Assembly (NCBI RefSeq): GCF_003610195.1
Contig: NZ_RAPO01000002.1
Span: 620,001-684,000, forward strand
DNA length: 64,000 nucleotides
Source: Halopiger aswanensis
GTDB lineage: Archaea > Halobacteriota > Halobacteria > Halobacteriales > Natrialbaceae
Direction of reading: 5' to 3'
Each line of letters starts with the position of its first letter. Position 1 is the first letter of the stretch. A program made the translations under genes and the position numbers. Positions 55,398-62,930 of this stretch are shown here, one piece after another. The notes beneath the pieces were generated by a model. The model was not told the origin of the DNA. It worked only from the letters and a program-made list of their open reading frames with translations, and did not search any database.

Positions 55398-55525
55398 GGT
55401 GTCACGCTCCGTCTCGAGGGCGAAAGCGGCGATCTCGCTGCGCCCCGCTAATAAGTCACCGGCCGGCGTACACATGTCGGTAACTCAAGGGAACGTTTTT
55501 CACGGCACCGACACAAGACCGAACC

Positions 55526-56737
55526 ATGGTAGTAGACCTAATACCACTCCAAGCCGCCGCCGGAGGCGCCATCCTGTTCATCGGCGCCCTCGTGCTCGTC
55601 GTCGTCGTCGCCGCCCTCCTCAGCGCGATCGAGATCGTCGACGCGTACGAGAAGCGCGCGCTGACCGTCTTCGGGGAGTACCGTAAGCTGCTCGAGCCGG
55701 GGATCAACTTCGTCCCGCCGTTCGTGTCGAACACCTACCGGTTCGACATGCGAACGCAGACGCTGGACGTCCCCCGACAGGAAGCGATTACGCGAGACAA
55801 CTCGCCCGTGACCGCCGACGCCGTCGTCTACATCAAGGTGATGGACGCCAAGAAGGCGTTCCTGCAGGTCGACGACTACAAGCGGGCCGTCTCGAACCTC
55901 GCTCAAACCACCCTCCGCGCGGTGCTTGGCGACATGGGACTGGACGACACGCTCAACAAGCGACAGGAGATCAACGCGCGCATCCGCCAGGAACTCGACG
56001 AACCCACCGACGAGTGGGGGATCCGCGTCGAGTCCGTCGAGGTCCGCGAGGTCAACCCCTCGAAGGACGTCCAGCGCGCGATGGAGCAACAGACCTCCGC
56101 GGAGCGCAAGCGCCGCGCCATGATCCTCGAGGCGCAGGGTGAACGCCGCAGCGCCGTCGAGAAGGCCGAGGGTGAGAAGCAGTCCGAGATCATCCGCGCC
56201 CAGGGTGAGAAGCAGAGCCAGATCCTCGAGGCGCAGGGTGACGCGATCTCGACCGTCCTGCGCGCTCGGTCCGCCGAATCGATGGGCGAACGCGCGATCA
56301 TCGACAAGGGCATGGAAACCCTCGAGGGGATCGGCCAGAGCGAGTCGACGACGTTCGTCATGCCCCAGGAGCTCACCTCGCTGGTCGGCCGCTACGGCAA
56401 GCACCTCTCCGGCAGCGACGTGAAAGAAGACGGCACCGAGCTTCAGGCCCTCGAGTTCGACGAGGAGACCCGCGAACTGATTGGCCTGGACGACATCTCC
56501 GAGATCATCGGCGAAATCGATCAGGAGGCCTCGATGGACGTCGAAGCGATGGAGCAGGAGGCTCAGGCGATCAAGGAAGGCGAGGATCCCTCCGAGATCA
56601 CCGACCCCGACGAGGTCATCGAGGAGATGGACCAGAACTTCCAGGGCCAGACCGACGGCGGCACCGACATCGACATCGACGCGCCCGACGATGGAGACGA
56701 CGCCGGCACTGACGCGGAGACGGACGCGGACAACTGA
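55526..56737 (+). CDS. SPFH/stomatin-family protein
   Basis: This 403-residue protein has an N-terminal hydrophobic segment (residues about 10-33). An SPFH domain follows (YEKRALTVFGEYRKLLEPGINFVPPFVSNTYRFDMRTQTLDVPRQEAITRDNSPVTADAVVYIKVMD). A long coiled-coil holds repeated EGE-type units (AEGEKQSEIIRAQGEKQSQILEAQGD, with QGERRSAVEKAEGEKQ). The last 60 residues are acidic and disordered. It forms oligomeric membrane scaffolds, usually with NfeD. A TATA-like GTTTTTCA before ATG 55526 predicts a leaderless transcript. Confidence 0.9.
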   Translation: MVVDLIPLQAAAGGAILFIGALVLVVVVAALLSAIEIVDAYEKRALTVFGEYRKLLEPGINFVPPFVSNTYRFDMRTQTLDVPRQEAITRDNSPVTADAVVYIKVMDAKKAFLQVDDYKRAVSNLAQTTLRAVLGDMGLDDTLNKRQEINARIRQELDEPTDEWGIRVESVEVREVNPSKDVQRAMEQQTSAERKRRAMILEAQGERRSAVEKAEGEKQSEIIRAQGEKQSQILEAQGDAISTVLRARSAESMGERAIIDKGMETLEGIGQSESTTFVMPQELTSLVGRYGKHLSGSDVKEDGTELQALEFDEETRELIGLDDISEIIGEIDQEASMDVEAMEQEAQAIKEGEDPSEITDPDEVIEEMDQNFQGQTDGGTDIDIDAPDDGDDAGTDAETDADN

Positions 56738-56889
56738 CGATTGCTGACGACCGCCGCCGACCCTGTCGATCGCTGCGCCGCCCGCCCCTGATCGACGCAG
56801 CGACACTGAACGCGGGTTTCGGCCCGTAATCCGATTTTACCGACGGAAACCGATCGCTCGAGTCGAGCGTCCCGACCGAGTCGTCGAGG

Positions 56890-56925
56890 CGAATTCGGTC
56901 GCGAATTCGGTCACGAATTCGGGAC
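56890..56925. repeat. Three tandem 12-base repeats containing CGAATTCG
   Basis: The units are CGAATTCGGTCG (56890-56901), CGAATTCGGTCA (56902-56913) and CGAATTCGGGAC (56914-56925). Each holds the palindrome CGAATTCG, spaced 12 bases apart. They lie 70-110 bases before ATG 56998, upstream of the TATA-like TGTTTTAC near 56960. A symmetric GTTCA-G-TGAAC follows at 56933-56943. The layout suggests a multi-site binding region. Confidence 0.5.
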
Positions 56926-56997
56926 GTTCACGGTTCAGTGAACGAAGCGGAGCGAAACCTGTTTTACGTGTCGGGCCCTTTCGAACGGTAGAGAGAC

Positions 56998-57621
56998 ATG
57001 ACATCGTCCGATGGGGTCGACGACAACAAACGAGCGACCCTCCGCCGGTTTGCCGCCCTCGGTGCCGCGACACCGATCGCCGGAGCCGGCTTCTCCGAAT
57101 CCGCGGCCGCCGACGCGGGCGAGAGCGACGCCCGCGATGCGATCACCGGCTACCTCTCCACGACGCCCGGTGCGCACTTCTCGAAGATCCGGGACGACCT
57201 CCAACTCGGCACCGGCGAGACCCAACACCACCTGCGCCGCCTCGAGGAGATCGACGCGATCGAACGGTACCGCGACGGCGACTACAAGCGGTTCGTGACC
57301 GCCGGCCGGTTCGACGAGTTCGAGAAGCAGACGCTCGGCTACCTCCGGCGGGACACCCCGCGGGGCATGCTGATCGAACTCCTGTTGAACCCGGACGCGA
57401 CCGCGGGCGACCTGGCCGACGCGCTCGAGGTCTCGGCGCCGACGGTCAGCAAGTACGCCGGGAAACTCGAGGAGGCGGGCCTGCTCTCCCGAGACGACGG
57501 CTACGCGGTCGAACGGCCGGAAACCGTCATGATGCTCGTCGTGCGCCACGCCGACTCCTTCGGCGATCGCGCGCGGAAACTGGCGCGGAACGCGGATCAG
57601 CTACTCGAGTACGAGGGCTGA
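56998..57621 (+). CDS. Two-winged-helix regulator with Tat-like N-terminus
   Basis: This 207-residue protein has two winged-helix domains: GYLSTTPGAHFSKIRDDLQLGTGETQHHLRRLEEIDAIERY (about residues 51-90) and LIELLLNPDATAGDLADALEVSAPTVSKYAGKLEEAGLLSR (about 124-165). The first resembles ArsR/TrmB-like DNA-binding units. The N-terminus reads KRATLRRFAALGAATPIAGAG (residues 11-31), similar to a Tat signal with a hydrophobic stretch and an Ala-rich end, which is unexpected in a DNA-binding protein. The gene lies behind the tandem-repeat region. Its targets are unknown. Confidence 0.78.
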   Translation: MTSSDGVDDNKRATLRRFAALGAATPIAGAGFSESAAADAGESDARDAITGYLSTTPGAHFSKIRDDLQLGTGETQHHLRRLEEIDAIERYRDGDYKRFVTAGRFDEFEKQTLGYLRRDTPRGMLIELLLNPDATAGDLADALEVSAPTVSKYAGKLEEAGLLSRDDGYAVERPETVMMLVVRHADSFGDRARKLARNADQLLEYEG

Positions 57622-57698
57622 ATCGGACGGGATCCCATCGGGCTGCAGTGAATCGCTTCTCGTTCGGTTTTTAGGAGCCGTTGCCGAGCCCAGGCACC

Positions 57699-58424
57699 TC
57701 ACGGCCGTTCCGCAACGATCTCGAGATCGAGAAGAGCGGTCAGCGACTCGAGGTCGTAGGTCGCGTCCGCCGGACGCTCGCGGTCGCGGTTGTGCGGACG
57801 GCGGATGAAGGCCGTCTCGAGGCCGAGTTTCGTCCCGGCGACGACGTCCTTCGGCGAGTCGCCGACGTAGAGTCCTCGCGGCGCTCCCGTTCCGTCGCCG
57901 GTGCCGTCCGCCGGAACGCTATCGGTCTCCGCGGCGTCGAGTCGCGCGAGCGCGTCCTCGAGATAGTACGGGCCCGGCTTCCGTCGCCGGAATCCGTCGA
58001 TGGTGGGATCGCGGCCGCGAACGACGTCGAACGGAATATCGACGAAGTCGGCGACGAACTCGGCGGTCTCGTGGCGGTTGTTGGTGACGAGTCCGACCGT
58101 CGTCCCCGCCCGATCGGCGAGCGTCCGGATGGCGTCGATATCGTCGTACAGGCCGCGTGCGCCCGAACGGAGCCGCTCGTGGGTCCCTTCGGAGGCGTAC
58201 CGTTCCTTTAGCGTCCAAAACTGATCCGGCTCGAGACCGAGTTCGGCGCAGTGTTCGCGGATCGCCGCGATGTCCTGACTCCTGAGTGCGCGGCGCTGGT
58301 TGGGTGTCGGCTCGGCGCCCAGTTCCTCGAGCGCGGCGTCGGCTGCGTCGTCGTACACCTGCGGAGCGGTCCGGGGCCCCTCGAGGATGATTCCGTCCAT
58401 GTCGAAGCAAATCGGCACCGTCAT
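57699..58424 (-). CDS. HAD-family phosphatase
   Basis: This 241-residue HAD hydrolase starts at ATG 58424 (MTVPICFDMDGIILEG); an upstream ATG adds six residues. The nucleophile loop FDMDGI, the VGLVTNNRHET motif II region, the late Lys RRRKPGPYYLEDAL and the terminal GDSPKDV (Asp pair) are present. Members dephosphorylate small phosphosugars or phosphoglycolate. It is convergent with the winged-helix gene. Confidence 0.87.
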   Translation of the reverse strand: MTVPICFDMDGIILEGPRTAPQVYDDAADAALEELGAEPTPNQRRALRSQDIAAIREHCAELGLEPDQFWTLKERYASEGTHERLRSGARGLYDDIDAIRTLADRAGTTVGLVTNNRHETAEFVADFVDIPFDVVRGRDPTIDGFRRRKPGPYYLEDALARLDAAETDSVPADGTGDGTGAPRGLYVGDSPKDVVAGTKLGLETAFIRRPHNRDRERPADATYDLESLTALLDLEIVAERP

Positions 58425-58579
58425 TCGTGGTGGCTCGTGCATCGCCGGCGCAGCTGAAATAGACGGTGGTCGCGGCTAGGTGACGTGCGCTGAAAGAAAA
58501 CGAGAAAATCGATCGCCGAGCGGGGACTGCCGGCGACGCGGGGAGGATCGATTCAGGGGAACTCGCAGCGAGCCTGCAG

Positions 58580-58813
58580 TTAGACGCTGACCTTCCAGGT
58601 CGTACTCGAGGAGTAACCCCACTTTTCGATCTCGACGTCGTAGTCGCCGTCCTGAATGGCGGTGATGTTCGACCCCACCTCCTTCGCGGTCATCCCGAGC
58701 TCCTTCCCGATGATACGGGATTTGAAGTAGGTCTTGGTAGCCGCGTTCTCCCGGAGGTAGCGGAGAATTCGTTGTTGTTTGCTCGTGAGGTCGGATGCCA
58801 TTGCGCTGCTCAT
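58580..58813 (-). CDS. Small winged-helix-type protein (DUF7123-like)
   Basis: This 77-residue protein is a compact HTH: LTSKQQRILRYLRENAATKTYFKSRIIGKELGMTAKEVGSNITAIQDGDYDVEIEKWGYSSSTTWKVSV. The helix-turn-helix (SRIIGKELGMTAKEVGSNI) and the following basic strand-turn wing match haloarchaeal DUF7123-type proteins as I recall. ATG 58813 or 58801 could start translation. It is likely a DNA-binding regulator or adapter. Confidence 0.75.
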   Translation of the reverse strand: MSSAMASDLTSKQQRILRYLRENAATKTYFKSRIIGKELGMTAKEVGSNITAIQDGDYDVEIEKWGYSSSTTWKVSV

Positions 58814-59015
58814 ACCGATTTCGATGCGAGGAACGCCCTTAGGGGGTTTGGTACGCGCGGTTAACCCGCCGCCGTCGTGCGGTTTTCCCGGAGAGTAATA
58901 GCTCGATACTCGACCGGAAAGACTGGCTTGGTACGAGCGGTTAATTCATTCGATTTGACGACTATCCGGGCCCGTGATCGGTTTCGATCGGAAAGAAGGG
59001 ATTACCGGCACCCGG

Positions 59016-59537
59016 CTACTCGTACTGCGTCGTCCGGAAGGGACCGAACGCGCAGGCGAGCGCCTGGCCGAGCGCCGTCGTTCGATCGGTTAAGCCGTCC
59101 GTACAGACGCCGATCGCTCCGTCTGACTCGGCGATGCCCGTCGTATCGAGTTCATCATCCATTACCGGGCCGAGTTCTTCCCCCGCCTCGAGCCGCTCCG
59201 CGACGCGGTCGGGGAGCCGAAGCGAAGGGCCGCCGCCGCGCTCGACTCGCTCGCCGTCGGTCACCGCCGCCCACATGATCAGCGTCACGCCGGGCGCGCC
59301 GTCGAACCGGGTAACGCCGCCCTCGAGACCGACGCCGAACTCGTAATCGGCACTCGCTTCGGCCAGTGCACGCCGGGCGCGGTTCTCGGCGCCCGCGACG
59401 GTTTCCTCGACGGACCACGGCTGTTCGGGGACGCCAGACTCGACGTCCACGGCGGTAACCGTCGGCTCGAATCGCTCGAGCGTTCGTTCGACCGCGTCGA
59501 TCTTGACCGGGTTAGTGCTGCCGACTGCAACGTCCAT
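59016..59537 (-). CDS. DUF84 inosine/xanthosine triphosphatase
   Basis: This 173-residue protein of the YjjX family hydrolyses non-canonical nucleotides such as ITP and XTP and so cleans the nucleotide pool. The opening MDVAVGSTNPVKIDAVERTL is typical, then VPEQPWSVEETVAGAENRARRAL, FGVGLEGGVTRF and the C-terminal IGVCTDGLTDRT. A minus-strand TATA-like CAATTAGC about 27 bases before 59537 gives a leaderless start. It is divergent from the TFB gene. Confidence 0.9.
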   Translation of the reverse strand: MDVAVGSTNPVKIDAVERTLERFEPTVTAVDVESGVPEQPWSVEETVAGAENRARRALAEASADYEFGVGLEGGVTRFDGAPGVTLIMWAAVTDGERVERGGGPSLRLPDRVAERLEAGEELGPVMDDELDTTGIAESDGAIGVCTDGLTDRTTALGQALACAFGPFRTTQYE

Positions 59538-59756
59538 ACGGGGGCTTCGAACGACGGCTAATTGGACTCTCCGCTTTGGGACGCATTCACTACTTCAATG
59601 TTATGATTCCTCATACCGGTTCGGGCGAATTACCGGGTTTCGTGGCGTATCGGATCTCGATTTCGAAATCATTATACCTCGGGTCTCAGAACGGAGTAGG
59701 TAACGACTCCGTCCGGACTTTTGCGATTCGTTCGTCCGGGCAGCACTCGCCATCGC

Positions 59757-60746
59757 ATGACCGACGCACAATCGAACACGAGAGTACGGCGTACCGAACG
59801 AGAAACCGACACCACGACCGAAACAGAGACCGAAACCGAATCGAACGACCTCGTCTGTCCGGAGTGTGCGGGCAACCTGGTCGTCGACGACGAGCACGGT
59901 GAAACCGTCTGTGAGGACTGCGGCCTCGTCGTCGAGGAGGACTCCGTCGACCGCGGCCCCGAGTGGCGCGCCTTCGACGCCGCCGAGAAAAACGAGAAGT
60001 CCCGCGTGGGCGCCCCCACGACGAACACGATGCACGACAAGGGGCTCTCGACGAACATCGACTGGCGCAACAAGGACGCCTACGGTAACTCGCTGGGATC
60101 CCGGCAACGGGAGAAGATGCAGCGCCTGCGCAAGTGGAACGAGCGGTTCCGCACCCGCGACTCCAAGGAGCGCAACTTAAAACAGGCCCTCGGTGAGATC
60201 GACCGCATGGCCTCCGCGCTCGGCCTGCCGAACAACGTCCGCGAGACCGCTTCCGTCATCTACCGCCGCGCGCTCGAGGAGGATCTCCTGCCCGGCCGCT
60301 CGATCGAAGGCGTCTCGACGGCCTGCGTCTACGCCGCCGCGCGCCAGGCCGGCGTCCCGCGGAGCCTCGACGAGATCGCGGACGTCTCCCGCGTCGAGAA
60401 AAACGAGATCGCCCGCACGTACCGCTACGTGGTCCGCGAACTGGGGCTCGAGGTCCAGCCCGCCGACCCCGAGAGCTACGTGCCCCGCTTCGCCTCCGGA
60501 CTCGAGCTTTCCGACGAGGCCGAACACCGCGCCCGCTCGCTGCTCCAGAACGCCAAGGAGAAGGGCGTCCACAGCGGCAAGTCGCCGGTCGGCCTCGCGG
60601 CCGCCGCGGTCTACGCCGCCGCGCTGCTGACCAACGAGAAGACCACCCAGGCCGCCGTCTCCGACGTCGCCGACATCTCCGAAGTCACCATCCGCAACCG
60701 CTACCACGAGCTCCTCGAGGCCGAGGAGACGATCGGACTGGCCTGA
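59757..60746 (+). CDS. Transcription initiation factor TFB
   Basis: This 329-residue archaeal TFIIB homologue recruits RNA polymerase to TBP-bound promoters. The N-terminal zinc ribbon has LVCPECAGNLV and VCEDCGLVV. A B-reader/linker region (GPEWRAFDAAEKNEKSRVGAPTT) follows, and then two cyclin-like repeats (LGLPNNVRETASVIYRRALEEDLLPGRSIEGV and SGKSPVGLAAAAVYAAAL). A strong BRE/TATA (CGAAATCATTATACC, 59663-59676) lies upstream with a leader of about 55 bases. Haloarchaea carry several TFBs, so it could be a specialised one. Confidence 0.94.
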   Translation: MTDAQSNTRVRRTERETDTTTETETETESNDLVCPECAGNLVVDDEHGETVCEDCGLVVEEDSVDRGPEWRAFDAAEKNEKSRVGAPTTNTMHDKGLSTNIDWRNKDAYGNSLGSRQREKMQRLRKWNERFRTRDSKERNLKQALGEIDRMASALGLPNNVRETASVIYRRALEEDLLPGRSIEGVSTACVYAAARQAGVPRSLDEIADVSRVEKNEIARTYRYVVRELGLEVQPADPESYVPRFASGLELSDEAEHRARSLLQNAKEKGVHSGKSPVGLAAAAVYAAALLTNEKTTQAAVSDVADISEVTIRNRYHELLEAEETIGLA

Positions 60747-60833
60747 TCGGCGACGCGTCGAATCGACGACGAACCCGCACGAATCGCGCGGATCGGTACC
60801 ATTTTTCTATCACCGGTTCTCACCGGTAGTATC

Positions 60834-61520
60834 ATGGCTCTCGCATTCGATTCGTTCGTTCTCGCCGCCGCAACGGACGACCTGACGGACGAAGCTCGAG
60901 CCCGCGACCACGCGGACGCCGTCGAGTTTCGAATGGACCTGACGAGCGCGGACGACGCGCTGGCCGCCCTCGAGGCCTACGACGGCCAACTCCCGATCCT
61001 CGCGACCAACCGCGCCGCGTGGGAGGGCGGCGAGTGGGCCGGCGACGACGCGGAGCGGCTCGAGGTGCTGGCCGAAGCCGCTCGAACCGACGGCGTCGAG
61101 GCGATCGACGTCGAACTCGAGTCGCTGCGATCGGGCGCGGCCGACGACGTGCTCGAGACCGCCCGGGAGCAGGACGTTTCGGTGGTCGCGTCGACACACG
61201 ACTTCGAGGGGACGCCGAGCGAGGACGCGATGATCGACCGACTCGCCGAGGCCTGCGAGTACGCCGACGTCGGCAAGCTCGCGGTGACGGCCCGCGACCG
61301 GTCGGACTCGCTCGCGGTGCTGTCGGCGACGCATCGGTTGACGCAGGACGGGAAGGCGGTCGCGACCATGGCGATGGGCGAGGCCGGCAGTCACACGCGA
61401 GCCGTCGCGCCGCTGTACGGCTCGCGGATCGGCTACGCCCCCGTCGACCCCGCCGACGCTACGGCGCCCGGCCAGTACGACCTGGCGACCCTCTCGCGGC
61501 TGGTGTCGGATCTCGAGTAA
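60834..61520 (+). CDS. aroD: 3-Dehydroquinate dehydratase (type I)
   Basis: This 228-residue enzyme removes water from 3-dehydroquinate in the shikimate pathway. It has the type I layout: VEFRMDLTSAD, the catalytic His in VVASTHDFEGTPSEDAM and the Schiff-base Lys in DVGKLAVTA. An ATG at 60834 follows a TATA-like CATTTTTC near 60799. It is downstream of TFB on the same strand. It works after the DHQ synthase II partially encoded at the right edge. Confidence 0.92.
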   Translation: MALAFDSFVLAAATDDLTDEARARDHADAVEFRMDLTSADDALAALEAYDGQLPILATNRAAWEGGEWAGDDAERLEVLAEAARTDGVEAIDVELESLRSGAADDVLETAREQDVSVVASTHDFEGTPSEDAMIDRLAEACEYADVGKLAVTARDRSDSLAVLSATHRLTQDGKAVATMAMGEAGSHTRAVAPLYGSRIGYAPVDPADATAPGQYDLATLSRLVSDLE

Positions 61521-61646
61521 CCGCGTCAGAATCGAAGTCCGCATCGGCGATACAACTGACTGACTGCGGTCAACCGATGATTAGCTGTCGGTACGCGTGA
61601 CGGTAACAGCTGCATACCAATAGGTGACCCCGACGCATGCGGTCGT

Positions 61647-62345
61647 ATGAACTCGACGGGGACGAGTCGCCTCGAGTCGCTCCGCCGGCGGTCGACCGGG
61701 GCCGGAGAGCGCGGGGCGGCGTTCGCGTTCGTCGGCGGGGGACAGGACGGGGATGGCGGCGAGGGAAGCGACAGGGCGGTCGATCCCGAAACGTCGTCGC
61801 GCGCCGAAACGCTGCTTCGCTCGATCGGTCTCGTCGCGACGCCGCCGGGATCGACGCCGCTTCGCCTCGAGTCGGCGTTCGAAACGGCCTGGCGGGAGCG
61901 GCTGCGCGAGATCCGCACGCAGGATGCACAGCGGGAGGTGCTCGCGGCGCGGCTCGGCACCGCTCCCGGACGGGTAACGCTCGCGGTTACCGGCGACGGG
62001 TTCGTCGCGACTCGTGGCGACGGGCGAGTCGGGTGCTGGCCGTCGAACGCGGCTTTTCTCGCCGACCTCGCGGCCGCGGAGACGCTGGACGAGCGTCGAC
62101 CCGACTGGCAGTCCCTCGAGCCGGACGAACAGGGGATCGTACTGACCGCGCTCCGACTGTTTCTCGACCGCTGTCCGAACTGTGACGGCGCGCTCGTCGG
62201 GGCCGACGCGGGAACGGGGACGGCAACGGCGGCGGAACTCGAACGGCCGTCCGCGACGGGAACCGCCCGAACGGGTGCGGATCGGGGCGTTTCCCTCGAG
62301 TGTGCGTACTGCGGCGTGATGGTGATCCGGGCGCCGTACGAGTGA
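61647..62345 (+). CDS. Hypothetical haloarchaeal protein with C-terminal zinc ribbon halves
   Basis: This 232-residue protein has a Gly/Asp-rich N-terminal region (about residues 20-55). A helical domain follows (ETAWRERLREIRTQDAQREVLAARLG, then VTGDGFVATRGDGRVGCWPS), and two cysteine pairs (CPNC near 172, CAYC near 220) are joined by a 45-residue linker, which could form one zinc ribbon. No family is recognised. It stands between aroD and the zinc-ribbon membrane protein. Confidence 0.65.
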   Translation: MNSTGTSRLESLRRRSTGAGERGAAFAFVGGGQDGDGGEGSDRAVDPETSSRAETLLRSIGLVATPPGSTPLRLESAFETAWRERLREIRTQDAQREVLAARLGTAPGRVTLAVTGDGFVATRGDGRVGCWPSNAAFLADLAAAETLDERRPDWQSLEPDEQGIVLTALRLFLDRCPNCDGALVGADAGTGTATAAELERPSATGTARTGADRGVSLECAYCGVMVIRAPYE

Positions 62346-62460
62346 CGGCCGTGACCGTCCCGGGACGCGATTTGCAGACGACGGCGGGGGACGAACGGAT
62401 TCGAGAAGGCGTCATCTCGGAATCGGAATGTTAACCAGTCGGCTGGCCTAGTGTCCGACC

Positions 62461-62895
62461 ATGACATGGTTTCGTGCGCTCCTCGCCGGGGCCCTCTCGA
62501 TCCTCTTTCCCGGCGCAGGACACGCGTTCCTGCGGGACTGGCTCCGTGCAGTCGTCTTCGCGGGGCTGTATCTCTCGGCGATCGCGATCTTCCTCCCGAT
62601 GGACCAGCTCGCCGCGGCGGAAACGATGACCGATGCGGTAACGATCGTCAGCGAGGATATGGACTCGATGGGACAGTTCGCGCTCTCGTTTATCGGCCTG
62701 TTCGCGGCGATCGACGCGACGTTCCGCTCGCTCGGCTTCCCGCCGACCGCGTCAGGCTCCGGCGCAGGCTCGAGCGACGGGCCGACCTGTCCCGAATGCG
62801 GCAAGGAACTCGACGAAGACCTCGAGTTCTGTCACTGGTGTACGACCCGCCTCGAGCCGGCCGAGCCCGAAGAGGCGGAACCGAGCGAAGCCTGA
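62461..62895 (+). CDS. Membrane protein with C-terminal zinc ribbon
   Basis: This 144-residue protein begins with a helix and two to three hydrophobic segments (FRALLAGALSILFPGAGHAFL, WLRAVVFAGLYLSAIAIFL, FALSFIGLFAAIDATF). A Ser/Gly linker leads to a zinc ribbon (CPECGKELDEDLEFCHWC). The PGAGHAFLRDWLR motif resembles the small-TM/zinc-ribbon families common in haloarchaea. Function unknown. It is convergent with DHQ synthase II; the two stops are 35 bases apart. Confidence 0.72.
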   Translation: MTWFRALLAGALSILFPGAGHAFLRDWLRAVVFAGLYLSAIAIFLPMDQLAAAETMTDAVTIVSEDMDSMGQFALSFIGLFAAIDATFRSLGFPPTASGSGAGSSDGPTCPECGKELDEDLEFCHWCTTRLEPAEPEEAEPSEA

Positions 62896-62930
62896 TCGAG
62901 CCGCGAAAAACAGCGCTCCAGTCGGCGACG

